The translations under genes were made by a program, and so were the position numbers. Shown here one piece after another: positions 7,755 to 14,601 of a DNA stretch of 26,814 nt. The notes beneath the pieces were generated by a model, which did not search any database, was not told the origin of the DNA, and saw only the letters and a program-made list of their open reading frames with translations. How positions within the stretch are numbered: position 1 is the stretch's first letter; each line of letters starts with the position of its first letter. The DNA is from CAZVAN01 sp964625245 (GTDB lineage: Bacteria; Patescibacteriota; Saccharimonadia; Saccharimonadales; UBA10212): assembly GCA_964625245.1 (NCBI GenBank), contig CAZVAN010000012.1, forward strand, positions 1 through 26,814, written 5' to 3'.

Positions 7755-8021
7755 TTAGTCTTCGGCACCGTGTACTTCATCCTCGGTTGGTGAGACCTGA
7801 CTTTCCATTATTTCTATAGCTTCAGTGCGAGCTAGAATGTCTTCTTTATCGGTAAAAACCGCACTTTCCGGGAAGCTTTTGTAAAAACTAATTACTTCTT
7901 TGCTAACTCGGTTCTGGCGAGCTGTCTCAAGCAGCCGCTTAATGGTTACAGGATAGCTCTGAATCTGTTCTATGAGACTATGAATGTCAGTAAGTTTGGC
8001 TTGATGTTGGGCAATAACCAC
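7755..8021 (-). CDS. DUF2795-like small protein
   Basis: An 88-aa soluble protein. The stretch IQSYPVTIKRLLETARQNRV followed by VISFYKSFPESAVFTDKEDILART has the spacing of the DUF2795 fold (Tyr-Pro, a helix with Leu and Ala, then 'L..LP...F....DV..A'). Those proteins are common, uncharacterised and often found in actinobacteria and CPR genomes. The acidic C-terminal tail (EDEVHGAED) is outside that domain. The start is GTG at 8021: AAGGAGG lies 7 bases upstream, which is decisive, and no ATG is positioned better. The gene is separated from VKOR by a strong terminator, so it is its own unit. Family membership is by pattern only. Confidence 0.75.
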   Translation of the reverse strand: MVIAQHQAKLTDIHSLIEQIQSYPVTIKRLLETARQNRVSKEVISFYKSFPESAVFTDKEDILARTEAIEIMESQVSPTEDEVHGAED

Positions 8022-8103
8022 GAGAAATCCTCCTTATCACTTCTATCATCCCACCCAGGCAGTTGGCAAACAGTGAATATAATCACAAAATCGTTCCATG
8101 TTA

Positions 8104-8137
8104 AAAGACCTGCGCCTTCTCACTCACGCAGGTCTTT
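8104..8137 (-). terminator. Strong intrinsic terminator
   Basis: AAAGACCTGCG (8104-8114) pairs perfectly with CGCAGGTCTTT (8127-8137), an 11-bp stem with a 12-nt loop. Read on the minus strand it ends in TCTTTT and would terminate the VKOR transcript about 155 bp past its stop. On the plus strand it ends in TCTTTATT. The bases between it and the VKOR stop (8138-8291) contain no gene I can support. Confidence 0.85.
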
Positions 8138-8291
8138 ATTGCTCGGTTCGCCTAATAATCATACGGGTTACCCCCAAGCGTAGTTTTATTAAACTATAGC
8201 TAGCTGAGCTCTCGCTGTATGAAATCTTACAGGGTAGCTCGGCAGTATCTACAAATAGAAGTCTACTCCGATTTAGTGACTCAGGCGGCAG

Positions 8292-8903
8292 CTAGAGATT
8301 GCCAAAGTAGTACCAGAAACGCTTCAGAATCAGGGCGATAATAATTACAAACCATAGGATAAGGATATCGACATGATGTTTCTGAGCAAAAGCTACCGCC
8401 CGAGAGAGTTTTCTTGGCGTTCCGATATGTCCCTCTCTTAGGTTAAATAAGGTGGTATACCAAAAGGCCGGAATGGTTACAGCCCAAACTATCATACAGA
8501 ATATGCACAGAGCACCAATACGATACAGGGTTTCAAACTGCAGCCAGCTCAAGAAAAAGACGGCCAGCAGCAAACCGACTTCTATAACTCGCCAAAACCA
8601 TCTTTTGAACTGAGCACCGGCCAGAAGCGCCGCGCCGATTGCAGCCACGGCCGCATAGCCGGCTATGCCTATAAAGTAGTTGGGGAAACCGAACAGGTGT
8701 GACTGGCTGCTATCGGCCACGCTGGTACAACTTAAAACCGGGTTTAGATTGCAGACCGGCACATAGTGGGGATCCTTTAATCTATTAAAAACTTCTATCG
8801 AAAGCATTATCGAGGCAGCCATGGCAATCAAGCCGCAAAGAAGGAGCAGCCATGGCAGAACTCTTTTTAAATTCCAAGCATTATTTCTCTTAGCCACTAC
8901 CAC
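8292..8903 (-). CDS. Vitamin K epoxide reductase (VKOR) family protein
   Basis: A 203-aa membrane protein with five hydrophobic helices. Bacterial VKOR homologues reoxidise DsbA-like proteins and pass electrons to quinone, replacing DsbB. All four catalytic cysteines are present: the loop pair Cys51 and Cys59 (CNLNPVLSC) and the CxxC Cys133/Cys136 (ALCIFCMIVW). The conserved Ser/Phe-Gly-Phe-Pro-Asn region (LFGFPNYFIGI, 70-80) follows the loop. No thioredoxin domain is fused; the DsbA-like gene at 21010 is the obvious partner in this window. The start is GTG at 8903, with another GTG at 8897. There is no Shine-Dalgarno, and a -10 (TAGACT) lies 3 or 9 bases upstream of these, so a leaderless mRNA starting at 8897 is plausible. 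Confidence 0.93.
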   Translation of the reverse strand: MVVAKRNNAWNLKRVLPWLLLLCGLIAMAASIMLSIEVFNRLKDPHYVPVCNLNPVLSCTSVADSSQSHLFGFPNYFIGIAGYAAVAAIGAALLAGAQFKRWFWRVIEVGLLLAVFFLSWLQFETLYRIGALCIFCMIVWAVTIPAFWYTTLFNLREGHIGTPRKLSRAVAFAQKHHVDILILWFVIIIALILKRFWYYFGNL

Positions 8904-8906
8904 TAC

Positions 8907-8936
8907 AGTCTACCGGTTTTAGGGGACCAACTTCAA
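8907..8936 (-). promoter_or_regulatory. Candidate VKOR promoter close to the start codon
   Basis: On the minus strand TTGAAG (complement of 8931-8936) and TAGACT (complement of 8907-8912) are 18 bases apart. The predicted start site falls at or next to the GTG codons. Confidence 0.45.
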
Positions 8937-8966
8937 CTGATTGCGGTTAAAATGAAAATCGGCACT

Positions 8967-9056
8967 CTACCAGAAGCTGTGGTTTTCCTGAGCTAAAATC
9001 CGCTTAATATCACGGCGGTCCTGTCGATACTGCCTGAAATTTTTTAACATTTTCAT
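8967..9056 (-). CDS. 29-aa basic micro-ORF, ATGA-coupled to the preceding small gene
   Basis: Its ATG overlaps the TGA of the 52-aa gene as ATGA, the classic translational-coupling overlap, and the frame runs 29 codons to TAG. The peptide starts MKMLKNFRQYRQDRRDIKRI and ends AQENHSFW: mostly helical and strongly basic with no membrane segment. No family is recognised. ORFs this short arise by chance, and the overlap is the only support. It could act with the 52-aa protein or be a nucleic-acid-binding peptide; both are guesses. Confidence 0.45.
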   Translation of the reverse strand: MKMLKNFRQYRQDRRDIKRILAQENHSFW

Positions 9057-9211
9057 TTAGCTAAAACCTCCTGAGAATTATTTCTAGCGCCGTGGATAGG
9101 AGTATTAGGCAAACTAGCAATGCGAGCCGCTCGGTCTTTACTCATACCCTTCTTTCGAAGAGCCTTGTACCGCTCAACATACTTAACGTTCGGTATATAT
9201 TCCCTGGCCAT
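9053..9211 (-). CDS. 52-aa conserved-looking small helical protein (KDRAARIA motif)
   Basis: The peptide opens MAREYIPNVKYVERYKALRK and continues KGMSKDRAARIASLPN. The pattern 'YxxLRxxGxSKxxAARIAN' is shared by a widespread family of very short uncharacterised bacterial proteins (DUF7218-like, from memory). I place the start at the ATG at 9211 because AAAGGAG lies 10 bases upstream. An upstream in-frame ATG at 9235 would include that Shine-Dalgarno inside the coding region and has none of its own. A GATAAT -10 lies at 9241-9246 on the minus strand. The next micro-ORF is coupled through ATGA. Role unknown. Confidence 0.75.
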   Translation of the reverse strand: MAREYIPNVKYVERYKALRKKGMSKDRAARIASLPNTPIHGARNNSQEVLAK

Positions 9212-9373
9212 CACTTGGCTACTCCTTTCCCTCATGTTAAATTATCCGCCGAAAAGCGAGTTTAATCAGTTAGTTATTTAACGGGCAGGGCAGTAAATCT
9301 AAAGCTAAATTTCTTACAGAAAAAACAGCCGTAGTATCAGATAGTATAGGTGTTAACAGTGGAGGTTATCCGA

Positions 9374-9508
9374 ATGGTTAAAATTCAAGTTAGAAAAGAA
9401 CCCGATGGCTGGCGGGCAATTATCGTGCGGGGCAAGCAAATAATGGTTCTTGATAAGACTTTTGACGGCGAAGAGGAAGCCTTCCTAGAAGCCGCAGCCT
9501 CGGTTTAG
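9374..9508 (+). CDS. 44-aa hypothetical protein
   Basis: A short ORF with a strong Shine-Dalgarno: GGAGG at 9361-9365 is 8 bases before the ATG at 9374. The product starts MVKIQVRKEPDGWRAIIVRG and ends EEEAFLEAAASV. It reads as a two- or three-stranded beta start followed by an acidic helix, resembling a small single-domain protein rather than random translation. I know no family. It lies upstream of the 143-aa gene on the same strand with a 45-bp gap. Confidence 0.6.
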   Translation: MVKIQVRKEPDGWRAIIVRGKQIMVLDKTFDGEEEAFLEAAASV

Positions 9509-9553
9509 GTTAAGATAACCCCACCCCTAGCATCCCTAACAAACAAGGTATTT

Positions 9554-9985
9554 ATGGATCCCAACACCCAGGAACTTTTAAATACAACAATGCATGCCCA
9601 CGAGGTCTTAATGAAAGTTGAGACCGTTTTTCCGTTTACGTTATTTCCGGATACGGTGACTATTGACCGTGAAAAGTTAACCATTGCTAACAGACTATTT
9701 TTCCGGGTAGCCAAGATTAATAGTATTTTGATTACCGATATTCAAAGTATCGAGGCCAATGTCGGACCGTTTTTTGGGAGTCTACACATCGTTTCCAAAT
9801 TTTTTGTGAACAACCCCAATGTGCCAAGGGTAGTCAAATTCCTGTGGCGGCATGACGCCGAGCGAGTTCAGAGGTTAATACAAGGTTTTATTATTGCCAA
9901 GCAAAAAGACATAGACTGTTCCCAAATAGACACCGATAAACTCCTAGCCATGTTAGCGGATCTAGGCAGCGGTGCCACCGACTAG
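9554..9985 (+). CDS. 143-aa soluble protein, PH-like fold suspected
   Basis: No enzyme motif or membrane segment. The centre alternates beta-strand-like stretches (TVTIDREKLTIANRL, AKINSILITDIQSIEANVG, GSLHIVSKFFVN), as expected of a bacterial PH-like or GRAM-like barrel. It is followed by KFLWRHDAERVQRLIQGF, which looks like the closing helix of such a fold, and a short acidic tail with two predicted helices. This is a fold guess from strand pattern, not a family match. AAGG lies 6 bases before the ATG. Nearby genes give no functional clue. The ORF is certainly coding by composition and length. Confidence 0.75.
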   Translation: MDPNTQELLNTTMHAHEVLMKVETVFPFTLFPDTVTIDREKLTIANRLFFRVAKINSILITDIQSIEANVGPFFGSLHIVSKFFVNNPNVPRVVKFLWRHDAERVQRLIQGFIIAKQKDIDCSQIDTDKLLAMLADLGSGATD

Positions 9986-10236
9986 AAAATTCTTTTGCAG
10001 GTGGCTCGTACTACATACTGTAATTCGTACGTAGCCCAAAGCCTATTTTGTGACGCCAATACTTATCAACACAAAATTTGCATCCATATGTACACCATCA
10101 ACGTCTTGGCAGCACCAGTCATTTGTCCACTCTACTCCCATGGAAGTGGTGTTATCGAGAAGGTTAAGATTTGTTACGAATGGCTTGGGAGCGTTGCCGT
10201 TGGTGTGTACCGGCAATGGGGCGAGCCCCATAGGGT
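9986..10236. other. Gene-poor stretch upstream of tRNA-Asn
   Basis: About 250 bp without a supportable gene. Open frames of 62-81 codons exist on both strands but overlap each other, lack Shine-Dalgarno sequences and show no protein-like pattern. A hairpin GGCTCGTAC (10003-10011) / GTACGTAGCC (10027-10036) with one bulged base lies just past the 143-aa gene without a T-run. The composition looks like decayed coding sequence, but I cannot name a parent. Confidence 0.4.
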
Positions 10237-10266
10237 TTGACGGGACAATTGGGCCTCCCCTATAAT
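10237..10266 (+). promoter_or_regulatory. tRNA-Asn promoter
   Basis: TTGACG (10237-10242) and TATAAT (10261-10266) are 18 bases apart, a near-consensus sigma-70 promoter about 46 bases before the tRNA. Confidence 0.85.
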
Positions 10267-10312
10267 CAATCTGTTCAGAACAACACGGTTAATAGATAAT
10301 CTTTTAATTTAT

Positions 10313-10387
10313 TCCGGGGTAGCTCAGCGGTAGAGCGGGTGGCTGTTAACCACTAGGTCGCTGGTTCGAATCCAGTCCCCGGAGCCA
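10313..10387 (+). tRNA. tRNA-Asn (GTT)
   Basis: A full cloverleaf can be drawn. The acceptor stem TCCGGGG/CCCCGGA is perfect. The D-arm has GCTCAGCGGTAGAGC, the anticodon loop CTGTTAA carries GTT (Asn), and the T-arm is CTGGTTCGAATCCAG. The discriminator is G at 10384, and CCA is encoded at 10385-10387. It has its own promoter and is followed at once by a terminator, so it is a single-gene unit. Confidence 0.97.
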
Positions 10388-10391
10388 AAAC

Positions 10392-10418
10392 AAGACCCTC
10401 TTGAATAGAGGGTCTTTT
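10392..10418 (+). terminator. Intrinsic terminator of tRNA-Asn
   Basis: AAGACCCTC (10392-10400) pairs with GAGGGTCTT (10408-10416) around a 7-nt loop and runs into TTTT. It starts 5 bases after the CCA end. Confidence 0.92.
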
Positions 10419-10477
10419 GTTCCGGTGCGATTCAACTAGCATCAGCACGGTGAAGTCAGCACCTCCTTAAGCATAAG

Positions 10478-10486
10478 TGCTATACT
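10478..10486 (+). promoter_or_regulatory. Extended -10 promoter for the sugar-binding protein / kinase operon
   Basis: TGCTATACT is a good extended -10 (TG, one base, TATACT). The predicted start is about 38 bases before the ATG at 10531. The usual -35 position has no match, as allowed for extended -10 promoters. Confidence 0.55.
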
Positions 10487-10530
10487 GAGGTCAACATTTA
10501 GCAAAAACTCTAACACACAATTGGTGGATT

Positions 10531-11760
10531 ATGAATAATGAACCTATCGGCCAGTCCGAGCCCAGCCAACCTGGCGGCAAAATAAATAACGTGGCGCCGC
10601 CGCTCCAGCCGCAGCCGACAAACGTAGTGGCTTCCTCACCGGAGTCACCCTCGGGCGCCTTACCACCAACACCGCCCGCCGGACCCCCAAAAAGTAAGAG
10701 TAAGCTAATGATCATTGTACTGATTGCCATTATTCTGCTTGCGGCAATAGGCGGTGGCTTGTGGTGGCACAGCCATAGCTCAACAAAAACTTCTAGTTCG
10801 CAGAGCAATACAGCGCCCACAATCCGTATCGGGCTTTCACTTGATACCCTCAAAGAGTTAAGATGGGCCCAAGACCGGGATTTCATGATAGAGCGTGCCC
10901 AGGCCAACTCAGCTTCCGTGACTACATTCGTAGCTGACAGCAACGACCAGACCCAGATATCCCAAATCGAAAACCTAATCGCCCAAAAAGTGAGTGTTCT
11001 GATTATCGTCCCACATGACGCCAAAGCTCTGGCCCCAACTATCGCCGAAGCTCATAGTGCTGGCATCAAGGTCATTGCTTACGACCGACTAATCCTAAAT
11101 AGCGACCTGGACATGTATGTCTCGTTTGACTCAACAAAGGTCGGTCAGTATGAGGCCTCAAACGTGATGGATGCCGTACCTAAAACCGTAACCGTTCCCA
11201 ATGTTATGCTGGTCGGTGGCTCGCCCACGGACAACAACGCTCTGCTAGTACACACAGGGGCGATGAGCATCTTGCAGCCTCTAGTAACTGCTGGAAAGGC
11301 TAAGATTGTCTTTGACCAATACTCGGCCGACTGGAATCCAGACATAGCCTATGCCAACGTCAAACAGTACCTAGCAGGCGGCAGCAGGGTAGATGCTATC
11401 ATTGCCGCCAACGACGGCACAGCATCCGGTGTGGTAAAAGCTCTTCAAGAAAAGGGTCTGGCCGGAAAGATTCCTGTTTCCGGTCAAGACGCCGAATTGC
11501 CCGCCGTTCAGCGGCTGGTTGCTGGCACCCAAACCGTAACTGTATATAAACCAATCAAGGCATTGGCTTATAAAGCGGTCGACATTGCTCTGGCCTTTGC
11601 TAAGGGGCAGACACCAACAACAACTGGCAAAATTAATAATGACCAGAAGGATGTGCTAGCCTATCTACTCAATCCGGTTGCCGTGACTAAAGACAACATT
11701 AACTCCACAGTCATCAAGGACGGATTCTTAAGCTCAAAGGATGTTTACAGTACTAATTAA
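10531..11760 (+). CDS. Membrane-anchored xylose-binding-protein-like (XylF family) sugar receptor
   Basis: Residues about 97-380 closely follow the periplasmic D-xylose-binding protein pattern: IGLSLDTLKELRWAQDRDFM, QISQIENLIAQKVSVLIIVP, IKVIAYDRLI, MYVSFDSTKVGQYEA, MLVGGSPTDNNA, DAIIAANDGTASGVVKAL, VSGQDAELPAVQRLVAGTQT and VTVYKPIKALA. Instead of a lipoprotein signal it has about 58 Pro/Ser-rich residues, then one hydrophobic helix (about 59-78), then a Ser/Thr linker, so the binding domain is tethered outside with a disordered cytoplasmic tail. GGTGGA lies 4 bases before the ATG. No sugar permease or ATPase gene is adjacent. The histidine kinase starts 18 bp downstream, which points to sensing rather than transport (inference). 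Ligand is probably a pentose or similar monosaccharide. Family call strong. Confidence 0.92.
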   Translation: MNNEPIGQSEPSQPGGKINNVAPPLQPQPTNVVASSPESPSGALPPTPPAGPPKSKSKLMIIVLIAIILLAAIGGGLWWHSHSSTKTSSSQSNTAPTIRIGLSLDTLKELRWAQDRDFMIERAQANSASVTTFVADSNDQTQISQIENLIAQKVSVLIIVPHDAKALAPTIAEAHSAGIKVIAYDRLILNSDLDMYVSFDSTKVGQYEASNVMDAVPKTVTVPNVMLVGGSPTDNNALLVHTGAMSILQPLVTAGKAKIVFDQYSADWNPDIAYANVKQYLAGGSRVDAIIAANDGTASGVVKALQEKGLAGKIPVSGQDAELPAVQRLVAGTQTVTVYKPIKALAYKAVDIALAFAKGQTPTTTGKINNDQKDVLAYLLNPVAVTKDNINSTVIKDGFLSSKDVYSTN

Positions 11761-11778
11761 GTAAGGGGGCCTTTTCCT

Positions 11779-13737
11779 ATGAGTACTATTCGGTCGAGGC
11801 TTCTGCAGATTTTTGTCATAGAAATTGTTGCCCTTGGGTTAGCGGCGGTATTTTCGTTGTTTTTATATGTTAATGCCGCCGATAAATATAAAGCTATTTC
11901 CGACAATATGGTCTCAGAATATCACTTGACCGAGACGACCTTCGGGCTCATTACGCAGTTCAACCAGTTAGCAGTCAGCACCACAAGCAGTAGCCAAGCC
12001 ACACAACAAACCAAGATTAGCACTGCTAAGACTCAGATTAGCCAACTTTACGCGACGCTCGATAAGTCAATAACTGACCCCGGTACTAAAAACTCATACG
12101 TCGGTTTAAAAAATGCCATTAATGCCCTAGTAGTTGAGATTGATGCCGGTGTAGCAAGTATGAAAGAGGGCGGTGGGCAAAATGCTACAGTTCACTATAA
12201 CAAAGCTAATCAGCTGTATGGATTCGTAAAAGAAGATGGAGGTGTTTTCTTAGCCGATGAACTTCAGTACGTAACGGTTACTCAGAAGGAAGTAAAAAGT
12301 TCTACCGCCCGTGACTTCCAGATTGGAGCGGTATTCTATGCCCTAATGCTAATTGGCAGCATAATCTATGCGGTAAAAATCTCCAGAGTAATCGTTAGGC
12401 CAATAGACGAGTTGACTTCCACCGCCGAGCAAATTACCGGCGGTGATATGGAAACCGAAATCAGCCCCGACTTACTTGGGCGCAAAGATGAAACCGGCAG
12501 GCTGTCCAATTCCTTTAATATGATGTTTAAAAAACTTAAAGAGAAGATACATGAGCTTAACGTGGAAAAGGCAAGTGTTGAACAGAAAGTTATAGATAGA
12601 ACAGAAGAGCTTAATGATGAAAAGGCTCGTCTAGAAGCCTCGATCAATAGTATTGACGTAGGATTCATCATGACCGGGACCAATGATGACATCATCATGC
12701 TTAACCGGGTAGCCGCCCGCTTACTCGCCTATACCTCTACTCCCGAGGGAGTAAGCAAAGTTGATACTTCTATTCATCGATGGACTACTGAGCTGGTCGA
12801 CCAAAAAATGGGCAGTGACTTTCCTTTTAGAGAGAATATTGCCAAGGCAAAATCACTCAGTCTCCCCATAGAGAAAAAGGAGCTATCGTATGGTGGCCGG
12901 GTCTTTAGGGTTTTCATAGCCCCCATCGTTACTTTTGGCAATGCAGGGAAGACCGTCGAAACACTGGGTACAGTCGCCCTGATTGAGGATGTCACCGAAC
13001 GCAAGGCCCAGGAACGCTCCAAGGATGAGTTTTTCAGCATCGCCAGCCACGAACTACGGACTCCCCTAACCGCCATCCGCGGTAACACTTCAATGATCCA
13101 GGCCTACTACCAGGACCAGCTGGCTAAAAACGAAAGTCTTAAGGAAATGGTTGGTGATATCCATGAGTCCAGCGTTCGCTTAATCGGAATTGTCAGCGAC
13201 TTTTTAGATGTCTCACGTCTCGAGCAAGGCAAGATGAAATTTGAACTAGAGACATTTAAGCTGGATAAAATTATCGAAAGTGTAGTTTACGAACTGGCCA
13301 GCGCAGCCCAGACTAAAGGAGTCGAGTTGAAATTCAACCAGCCGCAGCTGCAGAGCCTGTCCGTAGTTTACGCTGACAAGAATAGGGTCAAGCAAGTGAT
13401 TTACAATCTGATTGGCAACGCCCTTAAATTTACTGAAAAGGGCAGAATAACGGTGGACATTAGACAAGAGGACATGGTTCTCAAAGTGCTGATTAGCGAT
13501 ACCGGACCCGGGATGAACGCTGCGGCTCAGCAATTGTTGTTCCATAAATTCCAGCAAGCCGGCGATAGCCTGATTACCCGAGATACGGCCCACGGCACCG
13601 GGCTCGGTCTATACATTTCCAAGCTATTGATTCAGCGCATGAGCGGTAGTATTCAGCTTGAATCATCGGCGCCCGGCGCGGGCTCCGTATTTTCGTTTAG
13701 CCTGCCAATCGCCAAACCTCCCACGCAATCTGATTAA
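11779..13737 (+). CDS. Membrane sensor histidine kinase (HAMP-PAS-HisKA-HATPase), orphan
   Basis: 652 aa. TM1 (about 8-30) and TM2 (about 182-201) flank a helical extracytoplasmic sensor of about 150 residues (four-helix-bundle type). Next come HAMP (about 203-255), a coiled coil (about 250-290), a PAS-like domain (about 288-405), then HisKA with the phospho-acceptor His424 in SIASHELRTPLTAIRG. The ATPase domain has the N-box NRVKQVIYNLIGNALKFT, the G1 motif ISDTGPGM and the G2 motif GTGLGLYISK. All catalytic motifs are intact. AAGGGGG lies 10 bases before the ATG. It follows the XylF-like gene by 18 bp, so it is the likely signalling partner, comparable to XylFII-LytS or ChvE-VirA arrangements. 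No response regulator is encoded nearby, so the output must be elsewhere. No receiver domain is fused. Confidence 0.95.
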   Translation: MSTIRSRLLQIFVIEIVALGLAAVFSLFLYVNAADKYKAISDNMVSEYHLTETTFGLITQFNQLAVSTTSSSQATQQTKISTAKTQISQLYATLDKSITDPGTKNSYVGLKNAINALVVEIDAGVASMKEGGGQNATVHYNKANQLYGFVKEDGGVFLADELQYVTVTQKEVKSSTARDFQIGAVFYALMLIGSIIYAVKISRVIVRPIDELTSTAEQITGGDMETEISPDLLGRKDETGRLSNSFNMMFKKLKEKIHELNVEKASVEQKVIDRTEELNDEKARLEASINSIDVGFIMTGTNDDIIMLNRVAARLLAYTSTPEGVSKVDTSIHRWTTELVDQKMGSDFPFRENIAKAKSLSLPIEKKELSYGGRVFRVFIAPIVTFGNAGKTVETLGTVALIEDVTERKAQERSKDEFFSIASHELRTPLTAIRGNTSMIQAYYQDQLAKNESLKEMVGDIHESSVRLIGIVSDFLDVSRLEQGKMKFELETFKLDKIIESVVYELASAAQTKGVELKFNQPQLQSLSVVYADKNRVKQVIYNLIGNALKFTEKGRITVDIRQEDMVLKVLISDTGPGMNAAAQQLLFHKFQQAGDSLITRDTAHGTGLGLYISKLLIQRMSGSIQLESSAPGAGSVFSFSLPIAKPPTQSD

Positions 13738-13871
13738 TATTTACAAGCATTGAACGACTGAACGCTTCCGAGCACCACCCTTGAACTTTAAGAGTTTGGA
13801 ACTTATCCACTAAGGGGCCTGAGGAAATCTCCATCAATCAATTAGACTGGCATTAGCGAGCGTAATGGTAG

Positions 13872-13877
13872 GATAAT
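13872..13877 (+). promoter_or_regulatory. -10 element exactly placed for a leaderless start
   Basis: GATAAT lies 7 bases before the ATG at 13885, so transcription would begin at the A of the start codon. No Shine-Dalgarno is present and no good -35 was seen. Confidence 0.45.
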
Positions 13878-13884
13878 GTAGCTA

Positions 13885-14592
13885 ATGTCCTCATACAAAC
13901 ATGGAAAACCGGTCTATAAACTCAGCCGCAAGCCGTTATTTGTAATAGTTACGATTGTTCTGGTGATAATCGGTGCTTTATATTACTTTTTGGTTGCCCG
14001 AGCAGGTAGCGATACTCTAAAAAATAACAATAAACTATCGATTAGCCACGTCAAAGCTAGCCCGACCAATACTGATGTTAGTCTGCCCTATTTCAGCGTC
14101 TCCCTGCCCGGAATATGGAAGTTGACGGCCCAAAATTGGGATGCTCGTTATGTCTCATGGCAATGGAGCCTACAGGACAAGAAATCTGCGGACAGCAAAT
14201 TTGAAGTCTACTTCGACACCATACCAACCGACCGAGCGGTCAATTACCTTATGCCGGTTACGGCCGATGGCTCCACACTGCAAACCGGAACCCTATCGGA
14301 CAACTGCGTAAACTTTACGCCGGGTGCCTCGCCAACCACCGATAGGCCTACCTATACACCTCTATCAAAAGCCTCGTTGCCTTCCAAGTGGCAGCAGGTT
14401 AATTTTCTTTGCGATAACACTAACGTCTCGCATCAGGTGGTAGGCATTGGTTCTCTAGGCAATTTAAACTCGGTGACCTTAAACGGACCGATAACTGGTG
14501 TTCACAAGTTCTTCCTGCTTTATAACGACAGTAATTTCACGCCTAACTTCAGTGTCTTTACTACTATCCTAGGTAGCTTCCAGGCCAAGTAG
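13885..14592 (+). CDS. Single-TM, membrane-anchored extracytoplasmic protein of unknown function
   Basis: 235 aa. A basic N-terminus (KLSRK) is followed by one hydrophobic helix (about 19-39), then about 190 polar residues expected outside the membrane. That part is rich in Ser, Thr, Asn, Trp and Tyr, with strand-like stretches (YFSVSLPGIWKLTAQNW, SKFEVYFDTIP, FSVFTTILGSFQ) that suggest a beta-rich domain. Its two Cys (in SDNCVNF and FLCDN) could form a disulfide, fitting the VKOR/DsbA system. A signal-peptidase cleavage site is not evident (VARAGS is possible). I recognise no family. It starts 148 bp after the kinase and converges on the 303-aa gene with a 9-bp gap. Confidence 0.75.
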   Translation: MSSYKHGKPVYKLSRKPLFVIVTIVLVIIGALYYFLVARAGSDTLKNNNKLSISHVKASPTNTDVSLPYFSVSLPGIWKLTAQNWDARYVSWQWSLQDKKSADSKFEVYFDTIPTDRAVNYLMPVTADGSTLQTGTLSDNCVNFTPGASPTTDRPTYTPLSKASLPSKWQQVNFLCDNTNVSHQVVGIGSLGNLNSVTLNGPITGVHKFFLLYNDSNFTPNFSVFTTILGSFQAK

Positions 14593-14601
14593 GAATGTAA
14601 T

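Noticed and set aside
9212..9235. Upstream ATG for the 52-aa protein
   Set aside because: The Shine-Dalgarno falls inside this extension and serves the ATG at 9211.
10043..10265. Overlapping open frames of 62 and 71 codons on opposite strands
   Set aside because: No Shine-Dalgarno, no protein-like pattern, and mutually overlapping; treated as noncoding.
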